From CAZKNF01 sp964554105 (lineage in GTDB: Bacteria; Bacteroidota; Rhodothermia; Rhodothermales; VXPQ01): a stretch of 18,226 bases of DNA. The position numbers and the translations under genes were made by a program. The first letter of the stretch is position 1, and every line of letters begins with the position of its first letter. The notes under the pieces were generated by a model that saw only the letters and a program-made list of their open reading frames with translations, searched no databases and was not told the DNA's origin. Location: the NCBI GenBank assembly GCA_964554105.1, contig CAZKNF010000070.1, positions 1 through 18,226 of the forward strand, in the 5' to 3' direction. Shown piece after piece: positions 1 through 6,924 of this stretch.

Positions 1-32
1 TCTTCCGGCCCTGTCTTCTTCCGGCCCTGTCT
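1..32. repeat. two perfect tandem copies of a 16-bp unit
   Basis: Positions 1-16 and 17-32 are identical (tcttccggccctgtct). The array touches the window edge, so the true copy number may be higher. It lies about 110 bp downstream of the last gene of the operon. No function can be assigned; a minisatellite-type intergenic repeat is the plainest reading. Confidence 0.8.
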
Positions 33-142
33 TTAAATTCTTCAACAGGCTCCCAAAGGGCCATTGATAAAGTGCGCATCTGTGCGTTGCACTTCGCGCG
101 GCTCGCTGCGGCGTACGAAAGCCGTAACCAGCTCCGCCGGAC
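1..142. other. gene-free region downstream of the operon, repeat- or IS-end-like
   Basis: I see no credible gene here. Besides the 16-bp tandem repeat, the stretch at about 40-120 contains short inverted sequences, for example cgca-tctg-tgcg near 75-86 and a GC-rich imperfect hairpin around 97-117. It also has the motif ttcttcaacaggctcc (40-55), which I associate from memory with insertion-sequence ends and intergenic repeats in other bacteria. No transposase is visible and no stem followed by a clear T-run was found, so an intrinsic terminator for the operon is not evident. The identification as a mobile-element remnant is weak. Confidence 0.35.
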
Positions 143-1333
143 TCAAGGTGCGGCCAGCGCTTCGAGCGATTCGAGCAGACCGGTTTTCGAAATGCTTGCG
201 CCGAAGATGCGGCTGTCGGCGCCCCCGTATGGAATGATGATGTCGTCGTGTTCCGTCGTCGCTGATGATTTGACATAGTTGGCGCAAGTGAACAGCACGT
301 TGTCGACACCGAGATTCGGGTCGCCGGCTAGCTCCTGATCGATCTCCGGACGCATGAGCGGTTCGATGCGGGCGCGCACGGGATCCTCGAACGAGAAATC
401 GAGCAGCGCAGCGGCCAGATCGTACTCCCGCCGGCGATCCTGCGTAAAATGGCCCTGATGATAGATCATCAGGAAGCGGCCGCCGCCGAGGGCGATCGGC
501 GGGCCGCCGGCGCCGATCCACGACGTGGCGAACTCCCGATACGGATGGCTCTCCATCAGCCGGCCCCGTGAATGCCACGGGCCGTCGGGTGCGTCGGACT
601 CGGCGAAATGGATGGTCATCGCATCCGGACCCTCCATCGGGCGGTGAAGCAGGAGCCACTTTCCGTCGACGGGCTCGGGCAGGAGTGCCGCGTTCTTACT
701 CGGAAATCTGTTGACGTCGCCATTCATCGGTCCGGCCAGCGTCCAGCCGAGAAAATCCTTCGTGGTGGCCAGGCAGATCGCGGGGCGGCCGCTACCGGCG
801 TGGCGCCGGCCGTATCCGGTGTAATACAGGTAGAACGCGTCGCCGACCCTGGTACAGCGCGGGTCCTCGACGCCCAGGTTCTGGAACCGTGCGTCGGGTC
901 GAAGGACGGGGGCCGGATGCCGCTTCACCAGCTCGAGATCGGGCGTAAGGATGGCGAGTCCGATCGACGAGGGGGCGTGTCTGAGCGAGCGGTCGACCTC
1001 GCCCTGCGCGCGGTAGAGCATAACGCACGCTCCGCCGGCGTCTTCGAGACGTGCGATCTCCGCATCCGAAAGTCCCCACAGGCGGGCGAGCCGCCGCAGC
1101 ATACGGCCGTCCTCGAGCAGTACGGCGGCAGGATTCAACACCACCCCGGATTCCCATGCGTGGGACGCATGCGGCTCGAGGACGGGACGTCCACCGTGCA
1201 TCCGGTGCGGCGACACCGGAGGCGGCGCCTCGATCGATCGTTCTTCAGACATCCTGTTCATGTGCGGTACCTCTCTAAGATGCGCTTCTTCTCTCGTGTG
1301 ATCTTCTCCCTTCCGGTGCGCTTCTATCATCAT
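143..1333 (-). CDS. GH130 family glycosidase/phosphorylase (second of two)
   Basis: Probable beta-mannoside phosphorylase or mannosidase of family GH130, with a five-bladed beta-propeller fold and no signal peptide, so cytoplasmic. In 396-residue numbering the landmarks are GVEDPR (154-159, holding the presumed general-acid Asp157), SKNAALLPE (212-220), LLHRP (228-232), WIGAGGPPI (272-280) and IPYGGADSR (367-375). Compared with the neighbouring GH130 it carries an extra helical-looking insertion of about 28 residues (roughly 72-100) between the NPAAV strand and the VMLYRA strand. The ATG at 1333 overlaps the previous stop as ATGA, like other junctions in this operon. The ATG at 1261 has a good AGAGAGG Shine-Dalgarno eight bases upstream and gives 372 residues; the start is undecided. 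The Lys and Arg typical of phosphorylase-type GH130 are present, but subfamily and substrate cannot be set by eye. Confidence 0.88.
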   Translation of the reverse strand: MMIEAHRKGEDHTREEAHLREVPHMNRMSEERSIEAPPPVSPHRMHGGRPVLEPHASHAWESGVVLNPAAVLLEDGRMLRRLARLWGLSDAEIARLEDAGGACVMLYRAQGEVDRSLRHAPSSIGLAILTPDLELVKRHPAPVLRPDARFQNLGVEDPRCTRVGDAFYLYYTGYGRRHAGSGRPAICLATTKDFLGWTLAGPMNGDVNRFPSKNAALLPEPVDGKWLLLHRPMEGPDAMTIHFAESDAPDGPWHSRGRLMESHPYREFATSWIGAGGPPIALGGGRFLMIYHQGHFTQDRRREYDLAAALLDFSFEDPVRARIEPLMRPEIDQELAGDPNLGVDNVLFTCANYVKSSATTEHDDIIIPYGGADSRIFGASISKTGLLESLEALAAP

Positions 1334-1340
1334 GTGCGGT
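1258..1340. repeat. degenerate 36-bp repeat around the GH130 start codons
   Basis: The 11-mer tcatgtgcggt occurs at 1258-1268 and again at 1330-1340, 72 bp apart, and tgcgcttct occurs at 1281-1289 and 1317-1325, 36 bp apart. Aligning 1258-1293 with 1294-1329 gives 21 matches of 36. In protein terms two 12-residue segments share Glu-Ala-His at positions 4-6 and a final His. The repeat duplicates the sequence carrying the start codon. Confidence 0.55.
1271..1277 (-). promoter_or_regulatory. ribosome binding site for the alternative start at 1261
   Basis: The minus strand reads AGAGAGG, then eight bases, then ATG at 1261. It is better than anything before the ATG at 1333, so it is the main argument that the second GH130 protein could begin 24 residues later than its longest form. 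Confidence 0.5.
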
Positions 1341-2328
1341 TCTCGTCGAGCAGCGCGAGGACGTCGGCGAGCGGTGCGGCGGCGTGTCCGACGAAGCGGT
1401 CGGCGGCTCCATAATATACGTGCAGCGTGTCGCCGAGGACGACCGCGCCTTCCGGGAAGACGACGTTGTCGACGTCACCGATGAGCTCGAAATCCGTTTC
1501 GGGTTCGAGGACGGGATACTTCGTCCGTGCAATCACGCGAGACGGATCGTCGCGATCCAGCAGCGCCAGTCCGGCGCGATAAACGTGATCGTCGTCTACG
1601 CCGTGATAGATGAGGAGCCATCCCTCCGACGTCTCGATCGGGGTCGGACCGGCGCCGATTTTTTTTGATTCCCACGCAGCTTCGGGCCGCATCACGACGT
1701 GGTCACCGATGCCGTTCATGTGATCCGTCCAGAATCGCTGCGGCGGCCGGCAGAGCTGCTCGACGTCATCGAAATAGGCGAGCTGGATGTTCGGCACGAT
1801 GCGGTGGAGCATGGCGATCCGACCGCCGATCAGGCCGGGGAAAATGACGGCGTCCTTGTCGCGCTCGTCCGGACCGATCACGCCGTGCTTCTCGACGCGT
1901 CGGAAGTCCGTGGTGCTCGCGAGTCCGATGCGGACGTGCGTGTCAGGTCCGAACGCCTCGCTCTGGAGGGCGCTGTACGTGATGAGATAGCGACCGTTCA
2001 CCGATGAGATGCGGGGATCTTCGGCACCGAAACGGTCGAACTCGGTGTCGGGCGAGATGAACGGCTCAGCACGTACGTCGAAGTGAAGGCCGTCGCGGCT
2101 GGCGGCGTATCCGATGTAGGAGACGTAGTTGTCGAACCCGACGTCCGGCTCGCCCTCTGCAGCGTGCTCGAGATGAACGCGCCGGTATCCGTCGGGCACG
2201 GCTCGGAAGAGCAGGTGGACGGTTTCGCCGTCGAACCATGCGGCCGGATTGAACACGGCCCCGCTGGCCCACGGAATGGACCCGTCCGGCCCGAGGAGGG
2301 GCGCGGCGCTCTTGGTAAATAGTTTCAT
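1330..2328 (-). CDS. GH130 family beta-mannoside phosphorylase/glycosidase (first of two)
   Basis: A 332-residue GH130 enzyme of normal family length without a signal peptide, so cytoplasmic. Family members phosphorolyse or hydrolyse beta-linked mannosides, the phosphorylases releasing mannose 1-phosphate. Visible landmarks are FNPAA (26-30), GAEDPR (101-106, presumed general acid Asp104), KDAVIFP (158-164), MLHR (173-176), KIGAGPTPI (223-231), IYHGV (240-244) and YYGAAD (305-310). The Lys of KDAVIFP and Arg of MLHR match the phosphate-binding pattern of phosphorylase-type members (family knowledge, by eye only). The ATG at 2328 is preceded by GAAGGG six bases upstream, inside the last codons of the lipoprotein gene. 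The stop overlaps the next gene as ATGA. An A8 run at 1659-1666 (read on the minus strand) encodes the two Lys before the IGAG motif. Confidence 0.93.
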   Translation of the reverse strand: MKLFTKSAAPLLGPDGSIPWASGAVFNPAAWFDGETVHLLFRAVPDGYRRVHLEHAAEGEPDVGFDNYVSYIGYAASRDGLHFDVRAEPFISPDTEFDRFGAEDPRISSVNGRYLITYSALQSEAFGPDTHVRIGLASTTDFRRVEKHGVIGPDERDKDAVIFPGLIGGRIAMLHRIVPNIQLAYFDDVEQLCRPPQRFWTDHMNGIGDHVVMRPEAAWESKKIGAGPTPIETSEGWLLIYHGVDDDHVYRAGLALLDRDDPSRVIARTKYPVLEPETDFELIGDVDNVVFPEGAVVLGDTLHVYYGAADRFVGHAAAPLADVLALLDENRT

Positions 2329-2331
2329 CGA

Positions 2332-3777
2332 TTACCCTTCTATAAACGCTGCGAGAGCATCGCCCTCGAGCAGCTGTACGTTCTTGTCGGTAAGATTGAG
2401 GATGACGGCGACATCCTCGCCGCCGGCGCTGAAAATGCGGTAGATATATTCGTTTCCGTCGTGGGCGGATTCGGTGCGCGGTCCGGCTTCGGCGTGGAGC
2501 CACGCGTGCGCTTCCGGGTGCTGCTCGACTTCGAGGATCGTAAAATTCGCTTCGATCGTGGATTCGGCGCCGGCGTTGCGATTCACCTGATCGGGCCCGG
2601 AGATCCCGTCGTAGCCGCGGCCGGTCTCGGGATCGTACATGACGGCGTCCGCGACGTTGTTGCCGGTGAACCACGACGCCGCCAGACCGGCCATGACGGC
2701 GAACCGCCGATCGCCGGTCGCCTCGTACAGCCTGATGAGTCCGACCGCTACACCGCGCACGGCATAGGCAATCTGCTCGAATTCGCGCACGCTCTGGGGA
2801 TCATCCAGCGGCATCGAGTGCAGCCATCCGTCGATCAACAGTCGCGGATAGAACGATTCCGCTTCATCGATTGCGCTCGCCGCCGCGCCCGCCGCGGCCA
2901 GCGCCTGCGTCTGCGAGTTTCCCCAGCCGTGCCAGGTCTCGAGCCACGAGGCGTGGGCGCCGTAGGGATAGGTGTCGACGTCGCCGAACTGCATCATCGA
3001 GATGCCTTCTGCGAATCGATCCACATAACGATCCAGGGAGTCGTCGGGAGATGCTTCACGCATCGCGGCGAGTCCGAGCAGCAGCTCGCTGGTCGCATCC
3101 GAGGCGTATTCGCCGAGGAGCCACAGCGGATAGGTGCGGCCGCCGCGCGAGGTTGTTCGGCCGTAGGCTTCGAGGCGCTCCTCGAGATGAGGATACGTCC
3201 GCCGAACCCGGCGCTCGCAGGCATCGGCAAACGCCGGATCCGCCTGCCCCAGCGTGCGGGCACACTCGCCCAGCGCCCAGACGCCTCGTGCGGCCCACCA
3301 GCCGAAATCATTCGCGGTGCTGTTCGGATGGGTCCGGTTGATCTCGAGATCGGTATTCCAGACGAAATTGAAGAACCGGCCGTCGTCCGTCTGCATGTAC
3401 ATGACGAATCGGAGGAGCGCCTCCGCCTTTCGGCGCGACGCGTCCGAGCCGGTCAGCTCGTAGTGCCGCAGGTACACGACCGCCGCACGGGCGGCGTCAT
3501 CGACGCACGCTGCGCCCTCATCGTCGTCGTGCACGTACTCGTAATCCGGCGCCTCGGCGTAGATGTGCACGATGCCATACTCGACGCCGTTCACCTCCAC
3601 GATCTCGAGGAGATGGTCGAGGTGGGCGAGATTCAGCATGGCCGCCGGCTCCTCCCGATCATCCGAATCCACGGACGCCGAATCGCATCCCGATCCTGCC
3701 GCAAGCAGGCACAGCAGCAGCAACACGCCCGGCGACCATTTCGCCATGCTCGCCATGCTCGATTTTCTTCCCATCAT
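2332..3777 (-). CDS. lipoprotein with probable alpha/alpha-barrel, unassigned glycan-active protein
   Basis: A 481-residue protein from the ATG at 3777, which overlaps the previous stop as ATGA; a second ATG follows directly at 3774. The N-terminus has a hydrophobic stretch (about 17-27) ending in AAGSGC, a lipoprotein signal with Cys31 as the lipidated residue, followed by an acidic linker. The body is helix-rich with Trp/Tyr-rich turns: CVDDAARAAV (91-100), DDGRFFNFVWN, FGWWAARGVWALGE, THPNSTAND and ETWHGWGNSQTQAL. This resembles six-hairpin (alpha/alpha)6 glycosidase-like proteins, and the Asp-Asp-x-Ala-Arg-Ala pattern recalls helical proteins I remember beside glycosyltransferases and GH130 genes elsewhere (from memory, not checked). 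The short C-terminal part (from EYIYRIFSAGG) looks like a beta segment. A periplasmic or membrane-anchored glycan-cleaving role is inferred from context; I cannot name a family. Confidence 0.75.
   Translation of the reverse strand: MMGRKSSMASMAKWSPGVLLLLCLLAAGSGCDSASVDSDDREEPAAMLNLAHLDHLLEIVEVNGVEYGIVHIYAEAPDYEYVHDDDEGAACVDDAARAAVVYLRHYELTGSDASRRKAEALLRFVMYMQTDDGRFFNFVWNTDLEINRTHPNSTANDFGWWAARGVWALGECARTLGQADPAFADACERRVRRTYPHLEERLEAYGRTTSRGGRTYPLWLLGEYASDATSELLLGLAAMREASPDDSLDRYVDRFAEGISMMQFGDVDTYPYGAHASWLETWHGWGNSQTQALAAAGAAASAIDEAESFYPRLLIDGWLHSMPLDDPQSVREFEQIAYAVRGVAVGLIRLYEATGDRRFAVMAGLAASWFTGNNVADAVMYDPETGRGYDGISGPDQVNRNAGAESTIEANFTILEVEQHPEAHAWLHAEAGPRTESAHDGNEYIYRIFSAGGEDVAVILNLTDKNVQLLEGDALAAFIEG
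2335..2340 (-). promoter_or_regulatory. ribosome binding site of the first GH130 gene
   Basis: GAAGGG on the minus strand, six bases before the ATG at 2328, overlapping the final codons of the upstream lipoprotein gene. It fixes the start and suggests coupled translation. Confidence 0.65.
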
Positions 3778-4583
3778 CCCTTCACCCCGGTCGATGCCAG
3801 ACTGCTTATGAAATGCCGCTGAAAGAAGAGGTACGCGCCGATCACGGGGAGGGCCAGCAGCAGCGCGGCGGCGAGCTGGGGGCCGAGGCGGGACGACGCG
3901 CCGCCGCCTACGGCGAAGAGGGCGACCATCTGCGGCATCGTCATCCATTCCTCCTGACGGATGACGACCAGCGGCCAGAGAACCTCGTTCCACGTACCTA
4001 CGAAAACGATAATGCCGGCCGTGACCAGCGCCGGTATCGACAGCGGCCAGACCAGCGTGAACAGGATCCGCCACTCGCTGCAGCCGTCGACGCGCGCGGC
4101 GTCGAGCATCGATGACGGGATCGTGAGGAAGCTCTGGCGCAGAATGAGCACCGCGGTCGCGTTCATCATGAACGGTACGATCAACCCGACGAGCGAATCC
4201 GTCCAGCCGAAGCCGACGATGAGCGTGTAAAGAGGAATGAGCAGTACCAGGAACGGCACCATCAGCGTGAAGAGGATCAGCGTGAACACCGCGTCACGCC
4301 CCTTCCAGTTGAGCTTCGCTAGCGCGTATCCGGCCATCGACCCGAACACGAGAACGGATGCCGTGACGGCCGTCACCACCACGACGCTGTTCAGGAAGGC
4401 GCGCCCGATGGGGATCGATTCGAATACGAGGCGGTAGCTCTCCGTCGTCCACTCGGACGGGATGAGCGACAGCTCGCCGATTTCCAGCTCGGGCTTGAAC
4501 GTCGCCGCCGCCATCCAGACGAACGGATATCCGAACACGAGCGTGCCGGCCACGAGCGCTATGTAAATGAGGGCCTTTTTCAC
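3774..4583 (-). CDS. carbohydrate ABC transporter permease (MalG type)
   Basis: A 269-residue inner-membrane permease of the CUT1 sugar ABC family. About six hydrophobic segments are visible, beginning with LIYIALVAGTLVFGYPFVWM, followed by the usual periplasmic stretch (FKPELEIGELSLIPSEWTTE). The EAA loop that docks the ATPase reads SSMLDAARVDGCSEW with a following Pro-rich LSIP. The start is a GTG at 4583 that overlaps the upstream permease stop as GTGA. The frame stays open upstream to 5780, but that extension is out of frame with two real genes and is not coding. It pairs with the permease just upstream to form the membrane channel. The missing partner is the ATPase, not found in the window. 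Confidence 0.93.
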   Translation of the reverse strand: MKKALIYIALVAGTLVFGYPFVWMAAATFKPELEIGELSLIPSEWTTESYRLVFESIPIGRAFLNSVVVVTAVTASVLVFGSMAGYALAKLNWKGRDAVFTLILFTLMVPFLVLLIPLYTLIVGFGWTDSLVGLIVPFMMNATAVLILRQSFLTIPSSMLDAARVDGCSEWRILFTLVWPLSIPALVTAGIIVFVGTWNEVLWPLVVIRQEEWMTMPQMVALFAVGGGASSRLGPQLAAALLLALPVIGAYLFFQRHFISSLASTGVKG

Positions 4584-5566
4584 GTCTGGTAGAAGTCTCG
4601 TTCGACGAACCGGCGCTGCAGCACGACGACCACCAGGATCATCATGGCGAAGCAGAGGCCGAGGGCCGCCGCGTATCCCATGTGATTGAAATAGAAGGCC
4701 TGATTGTAGATGTAAAGGAGCGCCGAGAGCGTGCTGTTCAGCGGTCCGCCGCCGGTCAGGACGTACGGCTCGATGAACAGGGAAAAGCCGCCGATCGTGG
4801 AGAGGACGACGACCGTCACGACCGTCGGGTTGAGCATCGGGAGCGTCACGTGCCACCACGTCTGCCATCCGTTCGCGCCATCCAAATCCGACACTTCGTA
4901 GAGGGACTCCGGGATGTTCTGGAGTCCGGCGAGGAAGAGGATGACGTAGAGTCCGACGTTCTTCCACGTGGCGAGGACGGCGATGGAGGGCATGGCCAGA
5001 TCGGGCGAGGTGAGCCATGGAACGCGCTGCCCGCCGAGCGAGGTGATCAGGTTGTTGAGCAATCCGGTGTCGAATGCGAACATCTGCTGGAAGAGGATGG
5101 TCACGACGACGCCCGAGACGACCACCGGAAGGAAATAGATGGTTCGAAAGACGCCGCGGCCGAAGAGCTTCTTGTTCAGCAGCTCGGCGAAGAACAGCGC
5201 GGCGGCGATCTGGAGGGGGATGTGCACGGCGAGGAAGACGCCGGTATTGAGGATGGCCCGGAAGAAGAGGTCGTCCTGAAACAGGCGCACGAAGTTCTTG
5301 AACGCGACGAACTCCATCGGCGTGACGATGTCCCAGCGGTGGAACACCAGCACGATCGAGAAGAGCAGCGGATAGCCGAAGAAGATGAGCAGATGGATGA
5401 CGTAGGGGGCAGCGAGGGCGTAGCCGCTGTTCCACGGGATCTTCGGCAGGCGCTCGCGGAGGGCGCTGCGGCCTGCGGCATCGCGGTTGCCGCGACGGCG
5501 AGACGGCGCCTGGACGGCCGGACTGTCGTCGATTACGGCGGTATCCATACTGGAGGCTCCGGTCAT
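4580..5566 (-). CDS. carbohydrate ABC transporter permease (MalF type)
   Basis: A 328-residue inner-membrane permease, first of the CUT1 pair. A basic, Arg-rich cytoplasmic N-terminus precedes six membrane segments, starting at ALAAPYVIHLLIFFGYPLLF. The EAA-type loop reads SLYEVSDLDGANGWQTWWHV followed by TLPML. The ATG at 5566 overlaps the binding-protein stop as TGATG and has GGAG six bases upstream; a GTG at 5578 would add four residues but lacks this signal. It is co-translated with the second permease through a GTGA overlap. Confidence 0.93.
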   Translation of the reverse strand: MTGASSMDTAVIDDSPAVQAPSRRRGNRDAAGRSALRERLPKIPWNSGYALAAPYVIHLLIFFGYPLLFSIVLVFHRWDIVTPMEFVAFKNFVRLFQDDLFFRAILNTGVFLAVHIPLQIAAALFFAELLNKKLFGRGVFRTIYFLPVVVSGVVVTILFQQMFAFDTGLLNNLITSLGGQRVPWLTSPDLAMPSIAVLATWKNVGLYVILFLAGLQNIPESLYEVSDLDGANGWQTWWHVTLPMLNPTVVTVVVLSTIGGFSLFIEPYVLTGGGPLNSTLSALLYIYNQAFYFNHMGYAAALGLCFAMMILVVVVLQRRFVERDFYQT

Positions 5567-6882
5567 CAGAGGCTCCACTCGTGGATGAGCCGAATCCGCT
5601 CGATGGCTTCTTCAGTGGCCTCGGAAGGCGAGCGCACGCCGTAGACGGCCGCCGCTTCGTATTCCTGCGCCAGCGCGTCGAGGATTTCCTGGAAGGACGG
5701 CACGGCGTCGACGCCGCGGGTGTACGGGGCCTGCTCGGCGAACGGCACGACGCGGGGGTTCTGCCGGAAGAAATCCGCATACAGGGTATCGCTCAAGAGG
5801 TCGTCGCGGATCGGGATCTGCCGGGTCAGTTCGAGCAGGCGGAGATCGGCCTGGCGCGTGACGAGGAATTTGGTGAAGGCCCAGGATTCGTCGGGATGCT
5901 CCGTGTTCGAAAAGATCGCGATGTTCTTGAAGTCCCCGTAGGCGAAGAGAGGTCCTTCGTGATCGTCCGGCGCGGGAAGCGGCGCGTAGTCGAAGTCCAT
6001 GTCCGGCGGTGCGTTCTCCTCCATCCACGAGATATTGTAAGGGCCGGTAAATTCGGTCGCGATCGTCTCCGCGAGAAAGGCGCTGCCCTGGTACGTCGTG
6101 AGCGGGAAAAACTGGTTTGCATAGAGGTCGCGGAAGAAGCCGAGCACCTCGGCGGATGCGGCCGTGTCGATGGCGATCTCGCCGTCGTGGAAGAGCGTCT
6201 GGCCGCCGGAGGCTCCGACGTAGAATGCGTAGTAGTCGAAATAGCGCTGCCACCAGATCGGGCGGATGTCGCGGTAGCCCATCCACCGGTCGAACTGCCC
6301 GTCTCCGTCGAGGTCGGTCGTGATCTTCGCGGCCGCCGCGAGGTATTCGCTGTAAGTCCCTGGAGGATCCGGAACGCCCGCAGCCTCGAGAAGCCCACGG
6401 TTGTAGAGCATCATAATCGGATTCGTCTTCCAGGGGATCTGATAGAAATGCCCGTCCTCGGATCGGAAATGTGTGCGGAGCCGGTCGGGTACGCGGCTTG
6501 TCAGGAGCGAGTCGAAATCGGGGAACTGGTCGAGTGCGAGCACGCCGCCCGCGCGCACGAAGCCGTTGACGATGCCCGGCCAGATGTTGGAGCAGACATC
6601 GGGCGTCGTGCCGGCGACGATGGCCGCCAGGAGGACTTCTTCGCTCGACTGTCCGGCCGGCAGCGGCTGCACCGTGACCTGCACGCCCGGATGCGTGCGG
6701 TTCCATTCGTCGGTGAGCTCGATGGCGAGGCGGCGTTCCTGCTCGTTCTGCGCGGGCCAATAGGTCAGCCGGACGATTCCGCCGGCCTCGTCGGTGTCAT
6801 TGCTTCGATCGCAGCCTGCGCACAGCAGCAGGCAGGCGAGCGCGGTGACCGAAGCAAGGCGACGTGAGCGGGAGAAGGACAT
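5566..6882 (-). CDS. sugar ABC transporter substrate-binding lipoprotein (SBP family 1)
   Basis: A 438-residue extracytoplasmic binding protein that would deliver oligosaccharides to the two permeases. The signal (MSFSRSRRLASVTALACLLL) ends at CAGC, giving lipidated Cys24. The mature part opens with the strand VRLTYWPAQNEQERR and continues with WNRTHPGVQVTVQPLPAGQ, then VAGTTPDVCSNIW, the standard family-1 pattern. Later PWKTNPIMMLYNRGLLEAAG and PDESWAFTKFLVTR are typical hinge and C-lobe motifs. I chose ATG 6882 because a signal peptide begins there; the longer frame starts at a TTG (6924) overlapping the PorV-like stop. No Shine-Dalgarno precedes ATG 6882. Ligand specificity is unknown; beta-mannooligosaccharide is inferred from the GH130 genes. 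Confidence 0.93.
   Translation of the reverse strand: MSFSRSRRLASVTALACLLLCAGCDRSNDTDEAGGIVRLTYWPAQNEQERRLAIELTDEWNRTHPGVQVTVQPLPAGQSSEEVLLAAIVAGTTPDVCSNIWPGIVNGFVRAGGVLALDQFPDFDSLLTSRVPDRLRTHFRSEDGHFYQIPWKTNPIMMLYNRGLLEAAGVPDPPGTYSEYLAAAAKITTDLDGDGQFDRWMGYRDIRPIWWQRYFDYYAFYVGASGGQTLFHDGEIAIDTAASAEVLGFFRDLYANQFFPLTTYQGSAFLAETIATEFTGPYNISWMEENAPPDMDFDYAPLPAPDDHEGPLFAYGDFKNIAIFSNTEHPDESWAFTKFLVTRQADLRLLELTRQIPIRDDLLSDTLYADFFRQNPRVVPFAEQAPYTRGVDAVPSFQEILDALAQEYEAAAVYGVRSPSEATEEAIERIRLIHEWSL
5573..5576 (-). promoter_or_regulatory. ribosome binding site of the MalF-type permease
   Basis: GGAG on the minus strand six bases before the ATG at 5566, inside the end of the binding-protein gene. It favours ATG 5566 over the GTG at 5578. 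Confidence 0.55.
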
Positions 6883-6895
6883 GAGACATCTACGT

Positions 6896-6924
6896 ATCGT
6901 ATCGAGCAGTGCCGGCTGCGTCAA
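6896..6924 (-). promoter_or_regulatory. candidate internal promoter before the ABC genes
   Basis: The minus strand carries TTGACG (6919-6924), a 17-bp spacer and TACGAT (6896-6901), five and four matches to the -35 and -10 consensus. A start near 6889 would leave a leader of only about seven bases before the ATG at 6882, which fits the lack of a Shine-Dalgarno there. The TTGACG overlaps the preceding stop codon. A chance match is quite possible. Confidence 0.35.

Noticed and set aside
1..32. CRISPR-like direct repeats
   Set aside because: The two 16-bp copies abut without spacers and no cas gene is present.
72..278. Small plus-strand ORF at the left end
   Set aside because: It runs antisense into the GH130 gene, has no recognisable domain and starts within repeat-like sequence.
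3778..4074. Upstream extension of the lipoprotein frame
   Set aside because: It runs out of frame through the permease gene; the lipoprotein signal begins right at the ATG at 3777.
4584..5780. Upstream extension of the MalG-type permease frame giving a 668-residue protein
   Set aside because: The extra part overlaps two genuine genes out of frame and is an Arg/Pro/Ser-rich nonsense translation. The GTGA overlap at 4583 is a natural start.
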